Assembly (NCBI GenBank): GCA_003105225.1
Contig: PQAK01000146.1
Location: forward strand, 293-16,266
DNA length: 15,974 bases
Direction of reading: 5' to 3'
Source: Deltaproteobacteria bacterium
Lineage (GTDB): Bacteria; Desulfobacterota; Deferrimicrobia; Deferrimicrobiales; Deferrimicrobiaceae
In this document: positions 7,503-14,779 of the stretch, one piece after another
Layout of the letters: every line of letters begins with the position of its first letter
How positions within the stretch are numbered: position 1 is the stretch's first letter
The notes under the pieces: generated by a model
The model's input: the letters and a program-made list of their open reading frames with translations, nothing else
Database searches by the model: none
Told to the model about the DNA's origin: nothing
Program-made: the position numbers and the translations under genes

Positions 7503-8363
7503 ATGGAATCCTCCCCGCGCAACGGGACGCCGGAATTGCTGGCCCCCGCCGGCAGCCTCGCGGCGGTGCCGGCCGCCCTTTCCGCCGGGGCGGACGCCGT
7601 CTACGTGGGAGCCAGGGGCTTCAGCCGCGGGGGGCCGCGGAGGGGTCTCTCCCCGGAGGAAATTTCGGCGGCCGCCCGGGAGTGCCGGCGCCGGGGCGCT
7701 CTGCTGCAGGTCGCGCTCAACACCGTCCCCGGGCCGGCAGAGCTGCCCGGCTTCCTCTCGGTTCTCCGCCGGATCCGCGGAGACGGGATCGCCGCCGCGA
7801 TCCTCTCCGACCCCGGGGTGATCCGGCTGGCCGCGCGGGAGTTCCCGGACCTGCCCATCTGCGCGTCGGTCGGGGTATCCGCCCTGAACCCTTCCGAGGC
7901 GCTCTTCTACCGCGAACTGGGAGCGCGCGCCCTCGTGCTGCCGACGGCGGTGTCCCGCGAGGAGGTCCCGGCCATCAAGGCGGCCTGCGGCCTGAAGGTG
8001 GAGGTGTTCCTTCGCTGCCGGGCCGAGTTCATCGTCCAGGGGAAGTGCGGGCTGTCCGGATACGCACGGGAGTCCGAACCGCCCGCGGAGCCCCCGGGGC
8101 CCGCGGCGGCCGGACCGCCCTCCTCCGCCAAACGGGGCGGGCGGTGCTTCCTCGTCTGTTCGGCGCTCTCCGTCGACCGGACCCCTTACTCGATCGAGAC
8201 GGAGCTCGCCGACTGGATCGCCGCCGGGGTCGACGCCTTCAAGATCGAGGGACGGGACCTACCCCCGGAAAAACTCTTCTCCCTCGTATCCCGCCTCCGG
8301 AAAAAGCTCGACGCAGCGATCTGCGCCGCCCGCGCGTTACCGTCCTTCCCTGCCCCGCCCTGA
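7503..8363 (+). CDS. U32-family peptidase-like protein, atypical
   Basis: The N-terminus ELLAPAGSLAAVPAALSAGADAVYVG is the hallmark of the U32 family, whose members (YhbU/YhbV-UbiU/UbiV, RlhA, TrhP) act in hydroxylation of ubiquinone, rRNA or tRNA, often with a [4Fe-4S] cluster, rather than as proven peptidases. A second family block, AGVDAFKIEGRDLPPEKLF, lies at residues 241-259. The protein has 286 residues and lacks extra C-terminal domains. The central HG...C segment is altered: at residues 171-182 it reads RCRAEFIVQGKC, with Arg-Cys in place of His-Gly and Glu175 in place of the usual first Cys. Four cysteines (172, 182, 215, 219) remain that could bind a cluster. Residues about 190-211 are a Pro/Ala-rich insertion. 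The ATG at 7503 is the only normal start near the homologous N-terminus and has no Shine-Dalgarno sequence. The substrate is unknown. Confidence 0.8.
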   Translation: MESSPRNGTPELLAPAGSLAAVPAALSAGADAVYVGARGFSRGGPRRGLSPEEISAAARECRRRGALLQVALNTVPGPAELPGFLSVLRRIRGDGIAAAILSDPGVIRLAAREFPDLPICASVGVSALNPSEALFYRELGARALVLPTAVSREEVPAIKAACGLKVEVFLRCRAEFIVQGKCGLSGYARESEPPAEPPGPAAAGPPSSAKRGGRCFLVCSALSVDRTPYSIETELADWIAAGVDAFKIEGRDLPPEKLFSLVSRLRKKLDAAICAARALPSFPAPP

Positions 8364-8426
8364 ATATTTCGCCTCTCCCTTCCGATAATAAAGAAGAAAT
8401 GCTCAAACCGGAGGAGGGGGGCCTCG

Positions 8427-8765
8427 ATGCGGAAAACGATTGGTGTTTTCGTAATATTGCTTGCGGGCATGGGCGTGGCCATCGCCCACGCCGGCCCGGC
8501 GGGATCGTATCGCTGCTGGCAGTACAACGTATCGGGGGGCGGGGGATCGTGCCGGCTGGCCCCTCCCATCGTGCTTGCGCCCGACGGCACCTACAAGGAA
8601 TCCAGGACGGAAGGCACGTACGAAGTAAAAGACGACACGATCGTTTTTTCCGGCTCCAGGATCCGCGGACCGGGAAAGATCGTCGACGGGAACAAGATCC
8701 GGTTCGAATACGATTACAACGGCTTCCACCACACGGTTACGTATCTGTGCCGTGACTGCGAATAG
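8427..8765 (+). CDS. Small exported protein of unknown function
   Basis: I do not recognise this protein. It has 112 residues. Residues 1-22 look like a signal peptide (Met-Arg-Lys, then a hydrophobic core IGVFVILLAGMGVAIAHA, with probable cleavage after Ala22). The mature part of about 90 residues is rich in alternating polar and hydrophobic residues, Gly and aromatic residues (for example GTYKESRTEGTYEVKDDTIV), which suggests a small beta-sheet or barrel. Four cysteines, 30 and 42 near the front and 108 and 111 at the end (LCRDCE), could form disulfides in the periplasm. The start at 8427 is well supported by GGAGGAGG at 8410-8417. The gene is followed at 28 nt, or overlapped by 14 nt, by the large exported protein, so the two may be co-transcribed. 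Confidence 0.8.
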   Translation: MRKTIGVFVILLAGMGVAIAHAGPAGSYRCWQYNVSGGGGSCRLAPPIVLAPDGTYKESRTEGTYEVKDDTIVFSGSRIRGPGKIVDGNKIRFEYDYNGFHHTVTYLCRDCE

Positions 8766-8793
8766 CCTTCGGCCGGCGGTTCCGCGGATCGAC

Positions 8794-11700
8794 ATGAAGA
8801 GGGCGGTCAGGACCGCAGCCGCGATCGCCGGGATCGCCTTATCGGCAGGTGTAGCGCCTGGCGCCTGGGCCTGGCCCGAAGCGCATCTGCGCTGCGACAA
8901 CCGCGCGAACCACTGGGAGGAGAACGTAACCGCGTGTCCCCGGGACGGCGCGGCGTATCCCGGCGACGGGAACTGGCGCGACGGGGTCGTCGTCGAGCTC
9001 GTGGGATTTCCGTACACGGAGGACACGAACGGGTTTCCCCAGACGACCCTGGATCATTGGTGGTTCACGCCGGATGGAAGGTACGTCAAGGGGCAGAAGG
9101 CGACCATCGACCCGCTCGACTACCCGGGCAAGGGCACGTTCCTCGCCGTACGGCGCGGAGGCGGGTTCGTCGGACGCTTGATCACCCAGCCGGCAACCCT
9201 CCTTCCGCCGGGGCGGTACAAGGTGCTCTTCCAGGCCCGGATCCCCTGCGAGCATTCGCCGAGCGCATATTGCAACGCGAGGACCCGGGAAACGCCGCTG
9301 CCTGACGAATTCAAGCCGGCAAGCCCCCAGGACGTGCCGGCCAGCCTGTACTACGATTCCGCATGGAGCCGGTCGGAATTCGCATGGGCCGAAATCGAGA
9401 TCCTGCCGGGCAAGCGGCCCGAACTCGACTCGAGCGCGTTCCGCCTGGCCTGTCCGCCTTCCGGCGGAACGTGCGCCGGCGGCTCGCCGTTCTCCTTCAC
9501 CACCGTCGCGCCTTCCCGCCAGTTGGGCCGCGGCGGGTGCCTCAAGTTCCGCAAGGACGGCGATCCGCTTCCCGTCCAGCCGCCGCTGCGCGACGACAAG
9601 GGGAATCCCGTTTTCGGACCGAAACAGTTCCTGCTCAACGGCTTCGGCAACATGCCGGGCGCCGGCAGGTGGAAGGCGTACTTCGACTGCTATGGCGGAC
9701 CCCCCCTCCTTCTCGGCGAATACCTCCTGGCCGAGGGCCCCAAGCCTCCGCCGCCGCCCCCGCCGGTCGTTCCCGTGACGAAATTCGACCTTTCGATCAA
9801 GATCAAGCGCAAGATCCTTCCGCAAAATTACAACGGCCCTTATCCCTCGTTCGGCGCCGCCGAAGCCTATCCGGGCATGGAGCTGCTGCTCGCAGTCGCG
9901 CAGCCGCAGGGCTGGAACCTTTATACGCACGGCGAGGCGGAGCGCTACGACATCCTGCTGGACGGCGAAAAGCTTTCATGGAATTACGCATACGCGTGGG
10001 ACACTTCCGTCACGCTTCCCGCCGGCCTTGCCGCCGGACGACACCGCATCACCCTCCACGCGGAGCATTTCACAGCGGGAAGGAAGATCGAATTCGAGGG
10101 CTCGACCGACATCCAGGTCACGGTAATGCCCGTGCATCCGCGCCTTGCGATGGCGGGCCGGGTGGAAACCGGCCTGGAAGCCGCGGGCGCGATCACCCCG
10201 GTCCACCCCGCGATGGAAGTCGAGTCGGTGGAAATCGCCGACTACGACAACGCGTACGATCCGATCCAGGCAAGCTCCGCCGTCGCCGGGGATAGGATCG
10301 ACATCAGGTTCCTTATCCCGGTGGAAAGGGTCTGGATGAACAGCCTGGGGGACAGCCAGCCCGGGACCGAAAGGCAGGTACCGCTCCGGGTGTCCTTCAG
10401 GCAGCGGATCGGCGATTCCGATTGGCACCGCTTCCATGAAAAATACACGTTGGGAGTCGGCATCGTCTGCCGGACGGAAATCCGCCCCCTGCTATTCGCG
10501 GGCCCGGCCAACCTGCCCCTGCGCGCGGGCAGCGCGGTTACGCTCAAGATCTCGGGCTTTCCCTGCGGCGAACGGATAAGCGTCCTGTCGGAGGGCGAGG
10601 GCGGGGAGAAGGTCGACTGGGGCGTCGTTGCCCGGGTGGGCCCCCTTGGCGACGGCATCGCATCGGGTGTAAACGGCAGCGGAGCGATCGAGGTGCGCGG
10701 GATCGAAGAGCGGGTCAAGCCGCGCAAGCCGCAGCGGCTGACGTTCATCGTCAGGGGGGATTCCGGCCGCGAGGCGCGGCAGGCGATCACGGTGGCTCCT
10801 ACTGTCTACATCGAAGTTACCCCGAAGGCGCCGAAGGCCGGCCAGCGGCTACAGGTCATGCCGTACGGCTTCAAGGCGAACACTTACGCGAACGTGTTCC
10901 TGGGAGAAGCGCCCCTTACCCCCGGGTACGGGAAGCCGCTCGAGGCGGGGCAGCCGGTCGAGGTCGTCCTCCCCGAGGGGGTTGCCGGAAAACAGGTGGT
11001 TCGCCTCAAGGACAGCGCCGGAAACGAGGCGGAAGAAACGATACAGATAGAAGGCCGGGGGGCCGACGCGGTCTGCACGAAGCCGTGCGTGATCCTGCCG
11101 GCGCGGGCGCGGCAGGGCGAGCCGTTCGACGCGATCCTCGGCGGGTTCTTGAAGAACGAGCAGCTCGTATTGAGGTTCGACGAGCTGTTCGAGGTCGGCA
11201 ATCCGTACCAGCGGGAGCTGATGGTGAAGCAGCCCGTGCCGGTTCCCGGCGACGTCCGCGACGGCCGCTACAAGGTGACGGCAACATCGATGAACGATCC
11301 GGCGCGCACGGCGTTCGCATGGATCGATATCGCGGGAGGGTACCGCGCCCCGACGCTTTCCATCACGTGTCCCGGGAACCAGCCGGGATGCCGGGTGCCG
11401 CGTTTCAAGCCGGGCGAATCGCTCAACACGACCGGTTTCGGCTGGATGCCGAAAGGAACGTTCCGCGGCGTGCTTTACCCGGAACAGGGCCAGGCAAGGA
11501 CGCCAGCGGGGATGCGCGAGGGGTGCGTGTGGGGGTTCGTCGAGGGCCGGCCGCAGGGGGCGCCCTGCGACGAGACGAAGGGGGAGATCCGCAAGTACTG
11601 GGAGCTGCCCGCCGATTCGCGCGGCGGCGCCTGGGTCATCGAGGTGTCGGACGGCGCCTCGACCGCGCGGGCGGGATTTCTTGTCGAGGATGCCCCGGCG

Positions 11701-12006
11701 CAGGCGCAGAAGCCGCCCGACAAGCCGATCGCAGCCCCGCCGCCGGTCCACCAGGACAAGAAGATCTGCAACCCGGAATTGCCCAGGCTCTGGCAGCCGG
11801 GATGCGTCGAGCCCGACAAGAGCAGCACGGGCGGGCAGGGTCCGCAGCCCGCGACCCGCACGATCTGCGACCCCAACCGCCCCCGCTACGCACAGCCGGG
11901 CTGCGTGGAGTCCGCAACTCCCGACAAGGCGAACGCCGGTCCGCGTACACCGGAGAAATGCCGGCCCAACGTCCCGTCCTACGCCCAGTCCGGCTGCATC
12001 CCCTAG
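8794..12006 (+). CDS. Large exported multidomain protein with Ig-like segments and C-terminal Cys motif repeats
   Basis: I do not recognise this protein as a whole. It has 1070 residues if it starts at the ATG at 8794, which begins a convincing signal peptide (MKRAVRTAAAIAGIALSAG, cleavage probably after the Ala-Trp-Ala near residue 26). A GTG at 8752 in the same frame would add 14 residues and overlap the previous gene, which is less likely. A Cys-containing N-terminal domain (about 27-315) is followed by a poly-proline linker (about 317-328). After that come beta-rich segments; those near residues 566, 671, 765 and 856 share a pattern of the type P...GxxLxVxxxGF, like stacked bacterial Ig-like domains. 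The last 80 residues contain three copies of C-x-P-x2-P-x3-Q-[PS]-G-C. No membrane anchor or sorting signal is seen. It is probably periplasmic or cell-surface, with role unknown. Confidence 0.8.
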   Translation: MKRAVRTAAAIAGIALSAGVAPGAWAWPEAHLRCDNRANHWEENVTACPRDGAAYPGDGNWRDGVVVELVGFPYTEDTNGFPQTTLDHWWFTPDGRYVKGQKATIDPLDYPGKGTFLAVRRGGGFVGRLITQPATLLPPGRYKVLFQARIPCEHSPSAYCNARTRETPLPDEFKPASPQDVPASLYYDSAWSRSEFAWAEIEILPGKRPELDSSAFRLACPPSGGTCAGGSPFSFTTVAPSRQLGRGGCLKFRKDGDPLPVQPPLRDDKGNPVFGPKQFLLNGFGNMPGAGRWKAYFDCYGGPPLLLGEYLLAEGPKPPPPPPPVVPVTKFDLSIKIKRKILPQNYNGPYPSFGAAEAYPGMELLLAVAQPQGWNLYTHGEAERYDILLDGEKLSWNYAYAWDTSVTLPAGLAAGRHRITLHAEHFTAGRKIEFEGSTDIQVTVMPVHPRLAMAGRVETGLEAAGAITPVHPAMEVESVEIADYDNAYDPIQASSAVAGDRIDIRFLIPVERVWMNSLGDSQPGTERQVPLRVSFRQRIGDSDWHRFHEKYTLGVGIVCRTEIRPLLFAGPANLPLRAGSAVTLKISGFPCGERISVLSEGEGGEKVDWGVVARVGPLGDGIASGVNGSGAIEVRGIEERVKPRKPQRLTFIVRGDSGREARQAITVAPTVYIEVTPKAPKAGQRLQVMPYGFKANTYANVFLGEAPLTPGYGKPLEAGQPVEVVLPEGVAGKQVVRLKDSAGNEAEETIQIEGRGADAVCTKPCVILPARARQGEPFDAILGGFLKNEQLVLRFDELFEVGNPYQRELMVKQPVPVPGDVRDGRYKVTATSMNDPARTAFAWIDIAGGYRAPTLSITCPGNQPGCRVPRFKPGESLNTTGFGWMPKGTFRGVLYPEQGQARTPAGMREGCVWGFVEGRPQGAPCDETKGEIRKYWELPADSRGGAWVIEVSDGASTARAGFLVEDAPAQAQKPPDKPIAAPPPVHQDKKICNPELPRLWQPGCVEPDKSSTGGQGPQPATRTICDPNRPRYAQPGCVESATPDKANAGPRTPEKCRPNVPSYAQSGCIP
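11767..11997 (+). repeat. Three coding repeats of a Cys-Pro...Gln-x-Gly-Cys motif
   Basis: Inside the end of the large exported protein, 13-residue units at 11767-11805, 11866-11904 and 11959-11997 read CNPELPRLWQPGC, CDPNRPRYAQPGC and CRPNVPSYAQSGC. The spacing is 99 and 93 nt. Each unit has a Cys at both ends, Pro at positions 3 and 6, an aromatic residue at 8 or 9, Gln at 10 and Gly at 12. The linkers are unrelated Pro/Lys/Thr-rich sequence, so the motif and not the DNA seems conserved. Confidence 0.85.
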
Positions 12007-12425
12007 CCGGTCAGCGCTTTCCGCAGCTCCTTCGGGATCGGGACCGGCTTCCAGGACGCGTCGATCGACCGGCACGAGATCTTCCCCTCGGCGGCCAGGA
12101 CGTCCTTCCCCTCCACCAGGCGGAACAGCGAAAACCCGAACGTCGCCCCCTTCTCCTCCACCCGCACCAGCCGGGTGCGCAGGGTGAGCGGGTCGTCGAA
12201 CCGGACGGGGGACCGGTAGCGGCACTGCGACGCGACGATCGGGAACCCGAAGTTCTTCTGCCGGTTCCGGTAGACGGCGTCCGGAGCGAGCCCCCGCGCC
12301 CTCAGGAATTCGTCCAGGCCCCTCTTGAAATAATCCAGGATGGCGGCGAAGTACGCCACGCCGTACGGGTCGGTTTCCCCGAAACGGACGCGGATCTCGA
12401 TGGTATGGAAGGGGGATGGAGGCAT
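12003..12425 (-). CDS. Acyl-CoA thioesterase, YbgC/4HBT hotdog family
   Basis: This is a hotdog-fold thioesterase that hydrolyses acyl-CoA or aromatic acyl-CoA thioesters in the cytoplasm. It has 140 residues, the normal length. The family signature is RFGETDPYGVAYFAAILDYF at residues 14-33, with Asp19 in the position of the catalytic Asp of 4-hydroxybenzoyl-CoA thioesterase and YbgC. It is followed by a typical strand pattern (YRSPVRFDDPLTLRTRLVRV). The ATG at 12425 has GGAGGA a few bases upstream. The gene is transcribed towards the large exported protein, and the two stop codons share the same CTAG. A CoA ligase lies 2.9 kb away on the same strand, but they are not in one operon. The substrate cannot be told from the sequence. 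Confidence 0.88.
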   Translation of the reverse strand: MPPSPFHTIEIRVRFGETDPYGVAYFAAILDYFKRGLDEFLRARGLAPDAVYRNRQKNFGFPIVASQCRYRSPVRFDDPLTLRTRLVRVEEKGATFGFSLFRLVEGKDVLAAEGKISCRSIDASWKPVPIPKELRKALTG

Positions 12426-12446
12426 CGGTTCCTCCGCGACTCCAGC

Positions 12447-12474
12447 ATTACCTTATCCCTGCCCGGAAAGTCAA
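12447..12474 (-). promoter_or_regulatory. Candidate promoter of the thioesterase gene
   Basis: On the minus strand TTGACT (12474-12469) lies 16 nt before GGTAAT (12452-12447). The -35 element is identical to that of the nuo candidate, including flanks (GGTTGACTT), and the spacing is the same. The -10 is poor in its first two bases. The predicted start near 12440 leaves room for the GGAGGA ribosome site. Confidence 0.3.
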
Positions 12475-12517
12475 CCGGGACGTAGGCGGAAAAGCCGAAA
12501 AACGGTACATTAGTAGA

Positions 12518-13714
12518 ATGCCGCTTCCCGAGGAAAAGAATACCGCGGGCGCCTCGGTAATCACACCGGAAGGATCCGGGGAGTCCGGAACCCCTCCCCT
12601 GCCGCCGGGCGCCGTGCCGGGCCACTTCATCCGACGGCGCTCGGATCGAGCCGTACTGGGCAGCCTCATTACGTTGGCGGTTCTGGGGATGCTCACGCTT
12701 TGCTACTTCGCCTCTTCGGTCGTCATCACCGTATTGTCCTCGATCCTGATCGCCTTCGCGCTGGATCCCCTCGCGGATGTTCTCCACCGGAGGGCGCGGA
12801 TGGGGCGCAACGTCTCCAGCGTGATCGTCGTATTCCTGGCGATGGCGGTGCTGTACGCGCTGGTCTATCTCGCCTACGGCAGCGCGCAGCAGCTCTTCAC
12901 CGACCTGCCGGTCCTGATCGAGCAGGTCCGCAACGCCCCTCTCGTCCAGAGCCTCACCGGCCACGTCTACCGGCTCACGGAAACCCTGCAGGAGACGGGG
13001 CGCACGATCCTGCCGTCCGCGCCCGCGTCCCCGCCTCCCGCGAAGGAAACCGCGATCATCGTGCGCGACTCGGCTTCCTGGGCCGCAACGATCTTCCGCG
13101 GCCTGGGCTCGGTCACGACGCTCCTGTTCTCCTTGAGCTTCATCCCGTTCCTGGTCTACTTCCTCCTGGCGGAGAAGGAGCACCTGATCCGCCGGACCCG
13201 GCTCCTCTTCCCCGGGGAGCACCAGGAAACCATGATGGCCACGATCCGGGGCATCGAGCGGATGATGCAGCGGTTCATCACCGGCAACGTCATCGTGGCC
13301 GGGATCCTGAGCGCCGCATCCGCCCTCGTGTTTTTCCTCGTGGGGCTCCCGTACTGGCTCGTTCTGGGCATCGTCAGCGGGGTCATCAGCACCATTCCCT
13401 ACCTGGGGCTGGTCCTTGCGATCCTGCCCCCGCTGGTCGTGGGACTGGTTTCGTTCCATTCCGGCATCCCCATCATCGTCATCGTGGCGTGCGTGACTTC
13501 CTTCCACGTCGTGTCGGCGAATTTCCTCATGCCCAAGCTTATCGGAGGAGGGGTCCACCTGAACCCCGTCGCCTCCACGATAAGCATCATGTTCTTCGGA
13601 TGGCTGTGGGGAGGAATGGGCCTCATCCTGGGAATCCCCATCGTCGCGGTGGTGAAAAGCGTCCTGGAACACATGGGGCCGACCCGCAAGTTCGGCCTGT
13701 GGCTGGGCGATTGA
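12518..13714 (+). CDS. AI-2E/PerM-family transporter-like membrane protein
   Basis: This is an integral membrane protein of the family that includes TqsA and PerM, whose members have been linked to autoinducer-2 export and to Na+/H+ antiport. It has 398 residues, with a polar N-terminal tail of about 45 residues. Hydrophobic pairs lie at about 46-80 and 98-120, a large soluble loop at about 121-195 (with a Pro/Ala-rich patch at 164-175), and then further helices to the end. The family C-terminal signature is clear: HLNPVASTISIMFFGWLWGG, then GLILGIPIVAVVK. The ATG at 12518 was chosen, although the frame is open upstream to 12416, because the added residues overlap the divergent thioesterase start and are not membrane-protein-like. 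No Shine-Dalgarno sequence is seen; TACATT ends 7 nt before the ATG. The substrate is unknown. Confidence 0.87.
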   Translation: MPLPEEKNTAGASVITPEGSGESGTPPLPPGAVPGHFIRRRSDRAVLGSLITLAVLGMLTLCYFASSVVITVLSSILIAFALDPLADVLHRRARMGRNVSSVIVVFLAMAVLYALVYLAYGSAQQLFTDLPVLIEQVRNAPLVQSLTGHVYRLTETLQETGRTILPSAPASPPPAKETAIIVRDSASWAATIFRGLGSVTTLLFSLSFIPFLVYFLLAEKEHLIRRTRLLFPGEHQETMMATIRGIERMMQRFITGNVIVAGILSAASALVFFLVGLPYWLVLGIVSGVISTIPYLGLVLAILPPLVVGLVSFHSGIPIIVIVACVTSFHVVSANFLMPKLIGGGVHLNPVASTISIMFFGWLWGGMGLILGIPIVAVVKSVLEHMGPTRKFGLWLGD

Positions 13715-13716
13715 CG

Positions 13717-14664
13717 CTACGGCGTCCGGGGCTCGCAGACCGTTTCCAGGATCGCCGTCCAGCAGGCGGCTACCCGCTCCGGCCGGTAGCCGCCGCCGCC
13801 GAACAGGAGCAGCCTCCCCCCGCACAGTTCGTGGGCCAGCCCGTGGACGGCCGCCGCCACTTCCCGGTAGGTATTTTCCGAAAGTGACATCCCCACCAGC
13901 GGGTCCCCTTTTTCGCCGTCCACCCCGCACTGCATCAAGATGATTTCCGGGCGGTAGCCGCGGATGGCGCCCGGCACCCGGCCGTGGAATGCGGCCCGGT
14001 ACGCGGCGGAATCCGTGTCTTCCGGAAGGGGGATGTTGAGGCAGTATCCCTCCCCATCCCCCTCGCCGGTTTCCTCCGCGCTGCCGGTGCCCGGGAAGAA
14101 TCCGGGGCCGAACCGGTGGAGGGAAATCTTGAGCAGCGGTTCCCGGTACAGCATCTCCTGGGTGCCGTCGCAATGGTGGCCGTCGATGTCGAGGATGGCG
14201 ATGCGGGAGAGGCGGAACTCGCGCTGGAGGATGCGGACCGCGACCACGATGTCGTTGAAGACGCAGAACCCCCCCGCGGAGTCCGCCTTGGCGTGGTGCA
14301 GCCCCCCTCCGGGGTTGAAGGCGTGGTCGAACTCCCCGCCCGCGACAAGGCGCGCCCCGCATACGGACGCGCCCACGGAGGCGCACGCCCGCTCGTAGAC
14401 GCCGGGGTACGCCGGGGTGTCGCCCTCGTCGAGAAACCCGAAGCCCGCTCGGCTCGCGGCGCGGACGAAATCGACATACCGCGCGGTGTGCGCCCGCAGG
14501 AGCGTCTCCCGGCCGGCCGGCTCGGGAGCGATCTCCACCACCGGGAGGTTCCGCTCGCGCACCAGGTCCCGGGTCAGCCGGTACCGCCGCCACACCGAGG
14601 GGAACGGAGACAGTCCCCGGTCCTCGAAAGCGGGATGGTACACAAAGGCGGTGCGTCCGGGCAT
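13717..14664 (-). CDS. Histone deacetylase-family / AcuC-like deacetylase
   Basis: This is a zinc-dependent deacetylase of the arginase/HDAC fold. Bacterial members act on acetylated proteins, acetylpolyamines or small amides. It has 315 residues, normal length. Visible active-site elements are the tandem His123-His124 in GGGLHHA, the zinc-site motif ILDIDGHHCDGTQ with Asp161 and His163, the third zinc Asp249 in QCGVDGEKGD, and the catalytic Tyr293 in GGGGY. The usual HHGDG sequence is HHCDG here, with Cys165 in place of Gly. The ATG at 14664 has no Shine-Dalgarno sequence. On the minus strand TGGTAGACT (extended -10 type, hexamer 14677-14672) ends 8 nt before it, so the mRNA may be leaderless. 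The gene converges on the AI-2E gene with a 2-nt gap between stop codons. Confidence 0.9.
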   Translation of the reverse strand: MPGRTAFVYHPAFEDRGLSPFPSVWRRYRLTRDLVRERNLPVVEIAPEPAGRETLLRAHTARYVDFVRAASRAGFGFLDEGDTPAYPGVYERACASVGASVCGARLVAGGEFDHAFNPGGGLHHAKADSAGGFCVFNDIVVAVRILQREFRLSRIAILDIDGHHCDGTQEMLYREPLLKISLHRFGPGFFPGTGSAEETGEGDGEGYCLNIPLPEDTDSAAYRAAFHGRVPGAIRGYRPEIILMQCGVDGEKGDPLVGMSLSENTYREVAAAVHGLAHELCGGRLLLFGGGGYRPERVAACWTAILETVCEPRTP

Positions 14665-14720
14665 CGGAAGCAGTCTACCACCGGCGGGTTCCCGGTGAGA
14701 AACGCGGGCGGAGTTCCGGG

Positions 14721-14749
14721 TTGCATATGCATGAATTTAAATCTATGAT
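14721..14749 (+). promoter_or_regulatory. Sigma70-type promoter of the cytochrome gene with overlapping palindromes
   Basis: TTGCAT (14721-14726) and TATGAT (14744-14749) are separated by 17 nt; the -10 matches five of six consensus bases. Two perfect palindromes lie inside: TGCATATGCA at 14722-14731, covering the -35, and ATTTAAAT at 14735-14742, in the spacer. This AT-rich patch stands out from the GC-rich surroundings. The first palindrome could be an operator. Transcription would start near 14756. Confidence 0.6.
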
Positions 14750-14779
14750 GCGGACAAAATCTCACAGGGGGTATCACCC

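Noticed and set aside
8361..8389. Promoter for the small exported gene (TGAATA, 17 nt, GATAAT)
   Set aside because: The -35 matches only three consensus bases; the gene could as well be read through from the U32-like gene 63 nt upstream.
7157..8755. A 532-codon plus-strand frame over the nuoA 5' end, the U32-like gene and the small exported gene
   Set aside because: It runs out of frame with all three supported genes and shows only Arg/Gly/Pro-rich shadow sequence.
8752..8793. GTG start for the large exported protein
   Set aside because: It would put 14 residues before a signal peptide that begins naturally at the ATG at 8794. It cannot be fully excluded because neither start has a good ribosome site.
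12302..14593. A 763-codon minus-strand frame across the AI-2E and HDAC genes
   Set aside because: It is antisense to the AI-2E gene and out of frame with the HDAC gene; both real genes have clear family signatures.
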